Part shown: positions 55,857 through 64,000 of the stretch, piece after piece | Layout: each line of letters starts with the position of its first letter | Position numbering within the stretch: the stretch's first letter is position 1 | NCBI RefSeq assembly: GCF_002261225.1 | Contig: NZ_NEVM01000005.1 | Coordinates: 3,286,001 to 3,350,000 of the forward strand | Length of the DNA: 64,000 nucleotides | Direction: 5' to 3' | Source: Bordetella genomosp. 10 | Lineage (GTDB): Bacteria; Pseudomonadota; Gammaproteobacteria; Burkholderiales; Burkholderiaceae_B | Program-made: the position numbers and the translations under genes | Notes under the pieces: generated by a model | Told to the model about the DNA's origin: nothing | What the model saw: only the letters and a program-made list of their open reading frames with translations | Databases searched by the model: none

Positions 55857-55890
55857 GGGCGCCGTTCAACGAACGGCGCCCTTGTTTTTT
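55857..55890 (+). terminator. Intrinsic terminator after argD
   Basis: GGGCGCCGTT (55857-55866) pairs perfectly with AACGGCGCCC (55872-55881) across the 5-base loop CAACG and is followed by TTGTTTTTT. Textbook rho-independent terminator. Confidence 0.95.
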
Positions 55891-55958
55891 GAGGCCGGGT
55901 TTCTTGTGGTGCCGCTAGTCCGGCAGCGGCGCCGCTGCCTGTGGGACAGCCGGCGCCC

Positions 55959-57956
55959 TCACACGAGCGCGATCAGCACCGCGCCTTCGGCCACCTGTTC
56001 GCCGACGGCGTGGAAGATCTCGGCCACTTCGCCGTCGGCGCCGGCGGTGATGGTGTGCTCCATCTTCATCGCTTCCATGACGAGCAGGGGCTGGCCCTTT
56101 TCGACCTTGTCGCCCGCGGCGACGTGGATCGCGATGATCTTGCCCGGCATGGGCGCGCTCATGTCGCCGGCATGCTCGCCCGCCTCCTCGCCGGCGTGCG
56201 CCAGCGGATCGTGGCGCGCCAGGACATGGGTGGCGCCGTCCAGGAACACATAGGCCGATTCCCCTTCCAGCAGCACGTCGCCGGTGTAGTCGCGCCCGCC
56301 CAACTGGATGCGCACGCGCGCGCCCTTGCCCTGCCAGGCGAAGGGCCGTGGGCCTGTTGTCGGTCCTTCGGCCTCATCGAGCGTCCAGCCATCGTGCGCG
56401 CGCGCCAGGCGCACGGCGCGCGGCGTGTCGCCGTCGAGCCAGGTCAGCGTGCGGCCGTAGCCGCCGCCGACGCGCCATCCGTCGGTGGCTGCCCAGGGAT
56501 CGGGCGCGGTGTGCGCGGCGGCGATCGCTTCCTGCGTCAGCAGGGCCGCGCTGGCCAGCGCGAGCGCCGCCAGGGGCGCGGCCGCCCGCGGCGGCAACAG
56601 GGTGGCGCGCCGGCGCTCGATCAGTCCCGTGTCGAGGTCCGCCGCCGCGAAAGCCTCGTCGCGCATCAGCCGGCCGAGAAAGGCGGCATTGGTATGCACC
56701 CCCACCACGCGGGTCTGCGCCAGCGCCTGGATCATGCGGGCGCGCGCCTCGTCGCGGTCGGCGCCATGCACGATGAGCTTGGCGATCATCGGGTCGTAAT
56801 AGGGCGTGATGGCGTCGCCCGCCCGCACGCCGCCGTCCACGCGCACGTCGCCCCGCGCGAAGGCCGCATGGGAAGGCAAGGCCAGATGCGCCAGCGTGCC
56901 GATGGAGGGCAGGAAGCCGTTGTCCGGGTTCTCCGCGTACAGCCGCGCCTCGATGGCATGGCCGTGGATCTCCAGGTCCTCCTGCCGCGCCGGCAGCGGC
57001 GCGCCGGCCGCCACGCGCAACTGCCATTCGACCAGGTCCTGGCCGGTGATGGCCTCCGTCACGGGATGCTCGACCTGCAGGCGCGTATTCATCTCCATGA
57101 AGTAGAAGCGGCCGTCGGGCTCGGCGATGAATTCCACCGTGCCGGCGCCCACGTAGCCCACCGCGCGCGCGGCGGCGACCGCGGCGGCGCCCATCTCGGC
57201 GCGGCGCTGCGGCGTCATGCCGGGCGCGGGCGCTTCCTCGATGACTTTCTGGTGGCGCCGCTGCACCGAGCAATCGCGCTCGAACAGGTAGACGCACTGT
57301 CCCTGGGTGTCGGCGAAGACCTGGATTTCGATGTGGCGCGGCTTTTGCAGGTAGCGTTCGATCAGCACGCGATCGTCGCCGAAACTCGCGGCCGCCTCGC
57401 GCCGGCAGGACGCCAGGGCCTCGGCGAACAGCGCCGATTTCTCCACCACGCGCATGCCTTTGCCGCCGCCGCCCGCGCTGGCCTTGATCAAGACCGGGTA
57501 GCCGATGGCGTCGGCCTGCGCGTGCAGGAAGCCGGCGTCCTGCTCGTCGCCGTGATAGCCCGGCACCAGCGGCACGCCGGCCTTCTCCATCAGCGACTTG
57601 GCGGCCGACTTGCTGCCCATGGCGGCGATGGCCGCCGGCGGCGGTCCGACGAAGACCAGCCCGGCCCGCGCCGCCTTGTTGGCGAATTCGGCGTTCTCGG
57701 ACAGGAAGCCATAGCCGGGATGGATGGCCTGCGCGCCCGTGTCCAGGGCGGCCTGGAGGATGACGTCGCCGCGCAGATAGCTGTCGCGCGGTTCGGGGCC
57801 GCCGATGCGGACGGCCTGGTCGCACACCGCCACGTGGCGGGCGTGCGCGTCGGCATCCGAATAGACCGCCACCGTGCGTATGCCCAGCCGGCGCGCCGTG
57901 GCGGCGATGCGGCAGGCGATTTCGCCGCGATTGGCAATGAGCAGGGTCGAGAACAT
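55959..57956 (-). CDS. liuD: Methylcrotonyl-CoA carboxylase, biotin-carrying subunit
   Basis: 665-residue biotin-dependent subunit: biotin carboxylase domain (LIANRGEIACRI; KASAGGGGKGMR; FMEMNTRLQVEHPVTE) and a C-terminal biotinyl domain with biotin on K631 (EAMKMEH), 35 residues from the end as usual. With LiuB it carboxylates 3-methylcrotonyl-CoA in leucine breakdown. Its position beside isovaleryl-CoA dehydrogenase favours this over propionyl- or acetyl-CoA. Last gene of the operon. Confidence 0.93.
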   Translation of the reverse strand: MFSTLLIANRGEIACRIAATARRLGIRTVAVYSDADAHARHVAVCDQAVRIGGPEPRDSYLRGDVILQAALDTGAQAIHPGYGFLSENAEFANKAARAGLVFVGPPPAAIAAMGSKSAAKSLMEKAGVPLVPGYHGDEQDAGFLHAQADAIGYPVLIKASAGGGGKGMRVVEKSALFAEALASCRREAAASFGDDRVLIERYLQKPRHIEIQVFADTQGQCVYLFERDCSVQRRHQKVIEEAPAPGMTPQRRAEMGAAAVAAARAVGYVGAGTVEFIAEPDGRFYFMEMNTRLQVEHPVTEAITGQDLVEWQLRVAAGAPLPARQEDLEIHGHAIEARLYAENPDNGFLPSIGTLAHLALPSHAAFARGDVRVDGGVRAGDAITPYYDPMIAKLIVHGADRDEARARMIQALAQTRVVGVHTNAAFLGRLMRDEAFAAADLDTGLIERRRATLLPPRAAAPLAALALASAALLTQEAIAAAHTAPDPWAATDGWRVGGGYGRTLTWLDGDTPRAVRLARAHDGWTLDEAEGPTTGPRPFAWQGKGARVRIQLGGRDYTGDVLLEGESAYVFLDGATHVLARHDPLAHAGEEAGEHAGDMSAPMPGKIIAIHVAAGDKVEKGQPLLVMEAMKMEHTITAGADGEVAEIFHAVGEQVAEGAVLIALV

Positions 57957-57998
57957 GCGGGCTCCTGTGCGGGGGCGCGGAAGGGTGCGGGTTGGAAA

Positions 57999-59606
57999 CT
58001 ACATCCGGAACACGCCGAAGCGGGTGTCCTCGGTGGGCGCGTTCAGCGCCGCGGAAAGCCCCAGCGCCAGGACACGGCGGGTGTCCGACGGCGCGATGAT
58101 GCCGTCGTCCCACAACCGCGCGGTGGCGTGCAGGGGATGCCCTTCCTTGTCGTATTGGGCGCGGATGGGCGACTTGAAGGCTTCCTCCTCGGCCGCCGGC
58201 CATTGCCCGCCGCGCGCCTGGATGCCGTCGCGCTTGACCGTGGCCAGCACGCTGGCGGCCTGCTCGCCGCCCATCACGGAGATGCGCGCGTTGGGCCACA
58301 TGAACAGCAGGCGCGGCGAATACGCGCGGCCGCACATGCCGTAGTTGCCGGCGCCGAAGGAGCCGCCGATCAGCACGGTGAACTTGGGCACGGCGGCGGT
58401 GGCGACGGCGGTGACCATCTTGGCGCCGTGGCGCGCGATGCCCTCGTTCTCGTATTTGCGTCCGACCATGAAGCCGGTGATGTTCTGCAGGAAGACCAGC
58501 GGGATCTTGCGCTGCGCGCACAGTTCGATGAAGTGCGCGCCCTTCTGCGCCGATTCGGAGAACAGGATGCCGTTGTTGGCGACGATGCCCACGGGCATGC
58601 CGTGGATGTGGGCGAAGCCCGTGACCAGCGTGGCGCCGAAGCGCGCCTTGAATTCGTCGAAGGCGGAGTCGTCGACGATGCGCGCGATGACCTCGCGCAC
58701 GTCGTAGGGCTTGCGCGTGTCGGCGGGGACGATGCCGTCCAGTTCCGCCGGGTCGTAGCGCGGCGGCAGCGCCGGCGCCAGGGCGATGTCCGGCTGCTTG
58801 CGCCGGTTCAGGCGCGCCACCGCGTCGCGCGCCAGGCGCAAGGCGTGATGGTCGTTGTTGGCCAGGTGGTCGGCCACGCCCGACAGGCGGGTGTGGACGT
58901 CGCCGCCGCCCAGGTCCTCGGCGCTGACTTCTTCGCCGGTGGCGGCCTTCACCAGCGGCGGGCCGCCCAGGAAGATGGTGCCTTGCTCGCGCACGATGAT
59001 GGATTCGTCGCTCATGGCGGGCACGTAGGCGCCGCCGGCCGTGCACGAACCCATCACCACGGCGATCTGCGCGATGCCTTGCGCGGACATCTGGGCCTGG
59101 TTGTAGAAGATGCGGCCGAAGTGGTCGCGGTCGGGGAACACCTCGTCCTGGCGCGGCAGGTTGGCGCCGCCGGAATCGACCAGGTAAATGCAGGGCAGGC
59201 GGTTCTGCGCGGCGATCTCCTGCGCGCGCAGATGCTTCTTCACCGTTATCGGATAGTAGGTTCCGCCCTTGACCGTGGCGTCGTTGCAGACGACGACGCA
59301 TTCGACGCCGGACACGCGGCCGATGCCGGTGATCAGGCCGGCGCCCGGCGCCTCGCCGTCATACATGCCGTGCGCGGCCAGCGGCGACAGTTCGAGGAAA
59401 GGCGTGCCCGGATCCAGTAGTTGCTCGACGCGATCGCGCGGCAGCAGCTTGCCGCGCGCCACGTGCCTGGCGCGCGCCTGTTCGCCGCCGCCCAGGGCCG
59501 ACCGGGCCATGTGCTCGCGCACGGCGTCGAGCTGCGCGCGCATGGCGGCGGCATTGTCGGCGTATTCCTGCGAGCGCGTGTCGATGCGCGATTCGATGAT
59601 GGGCAT
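57999..59606 (-). CDS. liuB: Methylcrotonyl-CoA carboxylase, carboxyltransferase subunit
   Basis: 535-residue carboxyltransferase: N-terminal crotonase-fold half with [19 protein letters not shown] and [19 protein letters not shown], and C-terminal half with [15 protein letters not shown] and [19 protein letters not shown], oxyanion-stabilising glycines. These match MccB. ATG at 59606. A 231-bp gap to the thiolase gene upstream is long for the operon and may hold a secondary promoter. LiuD follows after 42 bp. Confidence 0.94.
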   Translation of the reverse strand: MPIIESRIDTRSQEYADNAAAMRAQLDAVREHMARSALGGGEQARARHVARGKLLPRDRVEQLLDPGTPFLELSPLAAHGMYDGEAPGAGLITGIGRVSGVECVVVCNDATVKGGTYYPITVKKHLRAQEIAAQNRLPCIYLVDSGGANLPRQDEVFPDRDHFGRIFYNQAQMSAQGIAQIAVVMGSCTAGGAYVPAMSDESIIVREQGTIFLGGPPLVKAATGEEVSAEDLGGGDVHTRLSGVADHLANNDHHALRLARDAVARLNRRKQPDIALAPALPPRYDPAELDGIVPADTRKPYDVREVIARIVDDSAFDEFKARFGATLVTGFAHIHGMPVGIVANNGILFSESAQKGAHFIELCAQRKIPLVFLQNITGFMVGRKYENEGIARHGAKMVTAVATAAVPKFTVLIGGSFGAGNYGMCGRAYSPRLLFMWPNARISVMGGEQAASVLATVKRDGIQARGGQWPAAEEEAFKSPIRAQYDKEGHPLHATARLWDDGIIAPSDTRRVLALGLSAALNAPTEDTRFGVFRM

Positions 59607-59837
59607 GCGAAGCGATATCCAGTGTGGACAGGCCCCGGGAGCGCGCCAGCGGCCGCGCGCCTTGGCGACCTGCGCGAAACAGGGGTGGGACGATGCGCGG
59701 CCGGGTCCTACGCGGCCGCAAGGACGGCCGTGTAGGGACTGCGCATAGGGTTGCGAACGGGGTTCCGAACAGAACGGCCGCAAACGCGCCGCGACACCGC
59801 CGGCGGGGATCGCCGGCGCCGCCGCGGCGGGCGTGCG

Positions 59838-61019
59838 TTACGCCATTTCGATGGCCATCGCCACGGCTTCGCCGCCGCCGATGCACAGCGTCGCCACGCC
59901 GCGCTTGCCGCCATGCTTGCGCAGCGCGCCGATCAGCGTGGTGACCAGGCGCGCGCCCGAGGCGCCGATGGGATGGCCCAGCGCGGTCGCGCCGCCGTGC
60001 ACGTTGACCTTGTCGTGAGGCAGGTCGAATTCCTTCATCGCGGCCATGGTGACCACGGCGAAGGCTTCGTTGATCTCATACAGGTCGACGTCGGACGGCT
60101 TCCAGCCGGTCTTCTTGAACAGGTTGCGCAGGGCGCCCACCGGGGCGGTGGTGAACCATTCCGGCTCCTGCGAGTGCTGCGCGTGGGCGACGATGCGCGC
60201 CAGCGGCTTGAGGCCCAGCTTCTCGGCGGTGGAAGCGCGCATCAGCACCATCGCGGCGGCGCCGTCGGAGATCGACGCGGAGGTGGCGGCCGTCACGGTG
60301 CCGTCCTTCTTGAAGGCCGGCTTGAGCGTGGGGATCTTCTCCGGCATGGCCTTGGTCGGCGCTTCGTCGGTGTCGACCACGGTGTCGCCCTTGCGGCCGG
60401 CGACGGTGACGGGGGCGATTTCCCACTTGAAGGAGCCGTCCTCGGAGGCCGCGCGGGCGCGCCGCAGCGATTCGGTGGAAAAGGCGTCCTGCTGCTCGCG
60501 CGTGAACTCGTACTTGCCGGCGCACTGCTCGGCGAACACGCCCATGGCCGTGCCCTTTTGATAGGCGTCCTCCAGGCCGTCCAGCGCCATGTGGTCGTAG
60601 ATCGTGGAGTGCCCGTAACGGTAGCCCTGGCGGCCCTTGAGCATCAGGTAGGGGGCGTTGCTCATGCTCTCCTGGCCGCCCGCCACGACGACGTCCACCG
60701 AGCCGGCCAGCAGCAGGTCGTTGCCCAGCATGGCGGCCTTCAGGCCCGAACCGCATACCTTGTGGATGGTGGAGCACGCCACGTTCTTGGGCAGGCCCGC
60801 GCCCAGCGCGGCCTGGCGCGCCGGCGCCTGGCCCTGGCCGGCCTGCAGCACGTTGCCCATGATGACTTCGTCGACCTGCTCGGGCTTGATGCCCGCGCGT
60901 TCGACGGCGGCCTTGATGGTCGCCGCGCCCAGCTCGTGCGCGGCGAGGCCCGACAGGCTGCCCAGCATGCCGCCCATGGGCGTACGGGCAACGGATACGA
61001 TGACGACGGGATCGGACAT
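59838..61019 (-). CDS. Acetyl-CoA C-acyltransferase (thiolase)
   Basis: 393-residue biosynthetic-type thiolase. The active Cys lies in HKVCGSGLKA, the His in NVHGGATALGHPIGASG and the second Cys in LCIGGGEAVAM. It interconverts acetoacetyl-CoA and acetyl-CoA, fitting the end of leucine degradation. Starts 14 bp after the dehydrogenase stop. Confidence 0.94.
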   Translation of the reverse strand: MSDPVVIVSVARTPMGGMLGSLSGLAAHELGAATIKAAVERAGIKPEQVDEVIMGNVLQAGQGQAPARQAALGAGLPKNVACSTIHKVCGSGLKAAMLGNDLLLAGSVDVVVAGGQESMSNAPYLMLKGRQGYRYGHSTIYDHMALDGLEDAYQKGTAMGVFAEQCAGKYEFTREQQDAFSTESLRRARAASEDGSFKWEIAPVTVAGRKGDTVVDTDEAPTKAMPEKIPTLKPAFKKDGTVTAATSASISDGAAAMVLMRASTAEKLGLKPLARIVAHAQHSQEPEWFTTAPVGALRNLFKKTGWKPSDVDLYEINEAFAVVTMAAMKEFDLPHDKVNVHGGATALGHPIGASGARLVTTLIGALRKHGGKRGVATLCIGGGEAVAMAIEMA

Positions 61020-61033
61020 AGTGGTCTCCTGAC

Positions 61034-62212
61034 TTAAGCAGTTTCGTTGAATAGTTCGCGGCCTATCAGCATGCGGCGGATTTCACTGGTGCCGGCGCCG
61101 ATTTCGTATAGTTTCGCATCGCGCCACAGCCGGCCAGTAGGGTATTCGTTGATGTAGCCGTTGCCACCCAGGATTTGTACGCCTTCTCCGGCCATCCAGG
61201 TGGCCTTTTCCGCGGTATGGAGGATGAGGGCTGCGCAATCCTTGCGCACCTGGCGCACATGGCCGGCGCCCAGGCGGTCCAGGTTGCGGCCGACGGCATA
61301 GCAGAAGGCGCGGCTGGCCTGCAGCGTGGTGTAGAGGTCGGCCACCTTGCCCTGGATCAACTGGAATTCGCCGATGGCCTGGCCGAACTGCTTGCGCTCG
61401 TGGATGTAGGGAACGACGACGTCCATGACCGCCTGCATGATGCCCAGCGGCCCGCCCGCCAGCACCGCGCGTTCGTAGTCCAGGCCGCTCATCAGCACCT
61501 TGACGCCGCCGTTGACCTCGCCCAGGACGTTTTCCGCCGGCACTTCGCAGTCCTGGAACACCAGTTCGCCGGTATGGCTGCCGCGCATTCCCAGCTTGTC
61601 CAGTTTCTGCGCCACGGAAAAGCCGGGGAAATGTTTTTCCACCAGGAAGGCGGTGATGCCGCGCTGGTGCGCTTGCGGATCCGTCTTGGCGTAGACCACC
61701 AGCACGTCGGCGTCGGGGCCGTTGGTGATCCACATCTTGGTGCCGTTGAGCACGTAGCGGTCGCCTTTTTTCTCGGCGCGCAGGCGCATGCTCACCACGT
61801 CGGAGCCGGCGCCCGGTTCGCTCATCGCCAGGGCGCCGATGTATTCGCCGGAGATCAGCTTGGGCAGGTAGCGGTCTTTCTGGGCGGCCGTGCCGTTGCG
61901 GTGGATCTGGTTGACGCACAGATTGGAATGCGCGCCGTAGGACAGGCCCACCGAGGCGCTGGCGCGCGAGATTTCCTCCATGGCGATCATGTGCGCGAGG
62001 TAGCCCATCGCGGCGCCGCCGTACTCCTCGGACGCCGTCATGCCCAGCACGCCCAGGTCGCCGAACTTGCGCCACAGGTCCATGGGGAACTGGTCGCTGC
62101 GGTCGATTTCCGCCGCGCGCGGCGCGATTTCCGTCTGGGCGAAATGGCGCAGCGTGTCGCGCAGCATGTCCAGGTCGGCGCCCAGGCCGAAATCCAAGCC
62201 AGGAAGATCCAT
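61034..62212 (-). CDS. liuA: Isovaleryl-CoA dehydrogenase
   Basis: 392-residue acyl-CoA dehydrogenase. The catalytic Glu typical of isovaleryl-CoA dehydrogenase is present in [15 protein letters not shown]; other acyl-CoA dehydrogenases place theirs near the C-terminus. FAD motifs [15 protein letters not shown] and the [21 protein letters not shown] signature are intact. First structural gene of the liu operon, about 140 bases after a LiuR-controlled promoter. Confidence 0.95.
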   Translation of the reverse strand: MDLPGLDFGLGADLDMLRDTLRHFAQTEIAPRAAEIDRSDQFPMDLWRKFGDLGVLGMTASEEYGGAAMGYLAHMIAMEEISRASASVGLSYGAHSNLCVNQIHRNGTAAQKDRYLPKLISGEYIGALAMSEPGAGSDVVSMRLRAEKKGDRYVLNGTKMWITNGPDADVLVVYAKTDPQAHQRGITAFLVEKHFPGFSVAQKLDKLGMRGSHTGELVFQDCEVPAENVLGEVNGGVKVLMSGLDYERAVLAGGPLGIMQAVMDVVVPYIHERKQFGQAIGEFQLIQGKVADLYTTLQASRAFCYAVGRNLDRLGAGHVRQVRKDCAALILHTAEKATWMAGEGVQILGGNGYINEYPTGRLWRDAKLYEIGAGTSEIRRMLIGRELFNETA

Positions 62213-62356
62213 GTGTCTGCCTCCGGATACCCGTCCGCCGGCTGGAGCCCGCGGCGCGGCGTCGCGCTGTGCGACGGTGGTCGTTGTTCTGAAAACCTGG
62301 ATCGTCTGGCTGGCATGATGCGCCTCGCCAGGCGCGACGGCAATGCTGCGCCGCTT

Positions 62357-62385
62357 ATATTACGTTTACGTAAACGTAAGATCAA
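62357..62385 (-). promoter_or_regulatory. liuA promoter with LiuR operator filling the spacer
   Basis: TTACGTTTACGTAAACGTAA (62360-62379) is a perfect 20-bp palindrome made of two overlapping 14-bp sites (TTACGT-N2-ACGTAA). On the minus strand it lies between a -35 TTGATC (62385-62380) and a -10 TAATAT (62362-62357) with a 17-bp spacer, the classic place for a MerR-family protein. A normal-length spacer suits repression rather than twist-activation. Confidence 0.85.
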
Positions 62386-62422
62386 GCGGCCGAGCGCGCG
62401 AAAAGCGCATGCGGGCGGGCGT

Positions 62423-62806
62423 TCAGGACTGGGCGCCCAGCAGGTCGCGGCAGGCCTTTTCCTGCGCCGCGATTTCCGTCAGGGTTTCGTCGATGTCCCG
62501 CCGCTGGCTTTCCAGTTGTTCCCGGTGGCGTTGCAGGACGGACAGGTATTCGCGCAACTGCGGCGCGGTGTCGCCCGGACCGTCGTACATGTCGATGAGC
62601 GAGCGTATTTCCGAGAGCAGCAGGCCCAGGCGCTTGCCGCGCAGGGCCAGCTTCAGCCGGGCGCGGTCGCGCGTGCCGTAGACGCGGTTGCGGCCGTCGC
62701 GGGCAGGGCTGACGATGCCCTGGTCTTCATAGAAGCGGATGGTGCGCGGGGTGATGTCGAACTCGCGCGCAAGTTCCGAGATGGTCCAGGAGGGAGTCAT
62801 GGGCAT
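62423..62806 (-). CDS. liuR: MerR-family regulator of leucine/isovalerate degradation
   Basis: 127-residue MerR protein. N-terminal winged helix WTISELAREFDITPRTIRFYEDQGIVSPARDG and a C-terminal coiled coil rich in Gln/Arg/Glu. No metal-binding cysteine pair, so it senses an organic ligand, probably a pathway CoA ester. Starts at 62806 or at ATG 62800 two codons on; neither shows a ribosome site, and the predicted 5' leader is very short. It sits directly before liuA and has its own operator at 62815. Confidence 0.9.
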   Translation of the reverse strand: MPMTPSWTISELAREFDITPRTIRFYEDQGIVSPARDGRNRVYGTRDRARLKLALRGKRLGLLLSEIRSLIDMYDGPGDTAPQLREYLSVLQRHREQLESQRRDIDETLTEIAAQEKACRDLLGAQS

Positions 62807-62814
62807 TTTGCAGC

Positions 62815-62855
62815 TTACGTAAACGTAACTTATGATGGCCCGAGGAGGACGTCAA
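62815..62855 (-). promoter_or_regulatory. liuR promoter and LiuR operator
   Basis: TTACGTAAACGTAA (62815-62828) repeats one 14-bp half of the liuA operator. On the minus strand a -35 TTGACG (62855-62850) and a weak -10 TAAGTT (62832-62827) are 17 bp apart, so the operator touches the -10 and the start site. This predicts autorepression. Confidence 0.75.
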
Positions 62856-62946
62856 GCATGGCGCGTCGCGGGGTCGCAGTACGCCGCGGTATGTTGCGTT
62901 GCGGCGTTACGCTGAGAACCGGCCCTTAGACGTGGAGAACGCGGCC

Positions 62947-64000
62947 ATGAATCCCGATGAACACAAGTTGACCTACCCCTGGGGCGACGCCTTGCCCGAA
63001 CCCGGCCGCGCCATCGACGTCGCCGACGGCGTGCGCTGGATACGCATGCCGCTGCCGTTCGCGCTGGACCACATCAATCTGTGGCTGCTGCGTGACGAGA
63101 TCGACGGCCGCGCGGGCTGGACCGTGGTCGATTGCGGCGTCAGCCGCGACAACGTCAAGGCCCTGTGGGAGCAGGTGTTCGAGAACGTGCTGGACGGCCT
63201 GCCCGTCCTGCGCGTGCTGGTCACCCATATGCACCCCGACCACGTCGGCCTGGCCGACTGGCTGTGCCGGCGCTGGAACGCGCCGCTGTGGATGACGATG
63301 ACGGATTACGCGCTGGCCTGCCTGTGGTCGCGCTCGCATGGGTCGGGCGCGGGCGGCGAGGCGGCGGTGGCGCACTTCTCGCGGCACGGCATGACCGATC
63401 CGGCGTCGCTGGACAAGCTGCGCGAGCGCGTCGGCTATTACCCCAACCTGGTGCCCTCGGTGCCCGAACGCTTCACCCGCATCATGCACGGCGACCGGCT
63501 GCGCATCGGCGGCCGCGATTGGCGCGTGATCGTCGGCTACGGCCACGCGCCGGAGCATGCCTCGTTCTATTGCGAGCAGGCCGGCGTGATCATCACCGGC
63601 GACATGGTGCTGCCGCGCATTTCGACCAACGTCAGCGTGTTCGACCACGAGCCGGACTCGGATCCCTTGAGGCGCTATCTGGAGTCCCTGGACGGCTACG
63701 ACGGCGTGCCGGAAGAGACGCTGGTGCTGCCTTCGCACGGGCGCCCCTTCAAGGGCCTGCACGAGCGCATCGGCCAGCAGCGGCGCCATCATGCGGAACG
63801 CCTGGCCGAAGTCCTGCAAGCCTGCGCCCAGCCGCGCAGCACGGCGGACATCGTGCCCATCATGTTCAAGCGCCCGCTGGACCTGCACCAGATGACGTTC
63901 GCGATGGGCGAGGCGCTGGCGCACCTGCACATGCTGTACTACCAGGGCAAGCTCTCGCGCCGCACCGGCGAGGACGGCATCGTGCGCTTCCAGGCCGAGG
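62947..64000 (+). CDS. Metallo-beta-lactamase-fold hydrolase, C-terminus off the window
   Basis: 351 residues visible, frame open at the window edge. The metal motif THMHPDHVGLADW (H-x-H-x-D-H) is present, with further ligands around GYGHAPEHASFY and ITGDMVLPRIS, and a C-terminal winged-helix-like part (QPRSTADIVPIMFKRPLDL). This two-domain layout resembles LACTB2/CRD-type hydrolases of thioesters or RNA. ATG at 62947 after GGAG. It diverges from liuR across 140 bp and may also feel the LiuR site. Confidence 0.9.
   Translation, partial: MNPDEHKLTYPWGDALPEPGRAIDVADGVRWIRMPLPFALDHINLWLLRDEIDGRAGWTVVDCGVSRDNVKALWEQVFENVLDGLPVLRVLVTHMHPDHVGLADWLCRRWNAPLWMTMTDYALACLWSRSHGSGAGGEAAVAHFSRHGMTDPASLDKLRERVGYYPNLVPSVPERFTRIMHGDRLRIGGRDWRVIVGYGHAPEHASFYCEQAGVIITGDMVLPRISTNVSVFDHEPDSDPLRRYLESLDGYDGVPEETLVLPSHGRPFKGLHERIGQQRRHHAERLAEVLQACAQPRSTADIVPIMFKRPLDLHQMTFAMGEALAHLHMLYYQGKLSRRTGEDGIVRFQAE

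Overview
The window is high-GC chromosomal DNA from a betaproteobacterium of the order Burkholderiales, most likely family Alcaligenaceae (Bordetella/Achromobacter relatives). The signs are a Bug/TctC solute-binding protein, the smg-gluQ-topB neighbourhood, a fused LivM-LivG transporter protein, and a leucine/isovalerate (liu) operon controlled by a MerR-type LiuR. I saw no rRNA, tRNA, insertion sequence, phage or CRISPR array. Nearly all sequence is coding, and most gaps between convergent genes hold a hairpin or a short tandem repeat.

Layout. 1-4423: polar amino-acid ABC importer (binding protein and two permeases, no ATPase visible) next to an L-threonine aldolase cut by the window edge, with a divergent LysR regulator. 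4424-5114: gene-free stretch with three GC hairpins and a degenerate 15-bp tandem array. 5115-8349: FAD monooxygenase, AraC regulator, orphan XdhC. 8400-16289: seven-gene operon of two enolase-superfamily enzymes, a Liv-type ABC importer and an SMP-30 lactonase, preceded by a coupled nine-codon leader; a LysR gene diverges from it (16634-17560). 17577-25824: RND efflux operon (outer-membrane lipoprotein, adaptor, pump) followed by its response regulator and kinase, with a CusR-type box in front.

25905-33787: acylphosphatase, an alpha/beta-hydrolase fold lacking its nucleophile, a PhyH dioxygenase, a CodA-like deaminase, a ketopantoate-reductase-like protein, a secreted NTF2-like protein, a nucleoside deoxyribosyltransferase, ribB with an FMN riboswitch, and a SET-domain methyltransferase. 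33858-45443: Lrp regulator divergent from an acetolactate synthase large subunit, aldehyde dehydrogenase, topoisomerase III with a histone-H1-like tail, a large DUF2157/DUF4401/GDYXXLXY membrane protein, GluQ and Smg. 45681-53381: D-threonine aldolase, a second polar amino-acid ABC importer, a GntR regulator and two M20 peptidase-family hydrolases. 53481-55833: Bug binding protein and ArgD. 55959-62828: liu operon and LiuR with two operators. 62947-64000: partial metallo-beta-lactamase-fold protein.

The window reads as a metabolic-versatility region: several importers sit beside enzymes that would act on what they bring in. The least conventional items are the Liv/enolase/lactonase operon with its leader peptide, the catalytically dead-looking hydrolase, the stop-codon-spanning tandem duplications, and several well-resolved operators (LiuR, CusR-type, GntR). 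Nothing is a clear unknown defence or mobile system.
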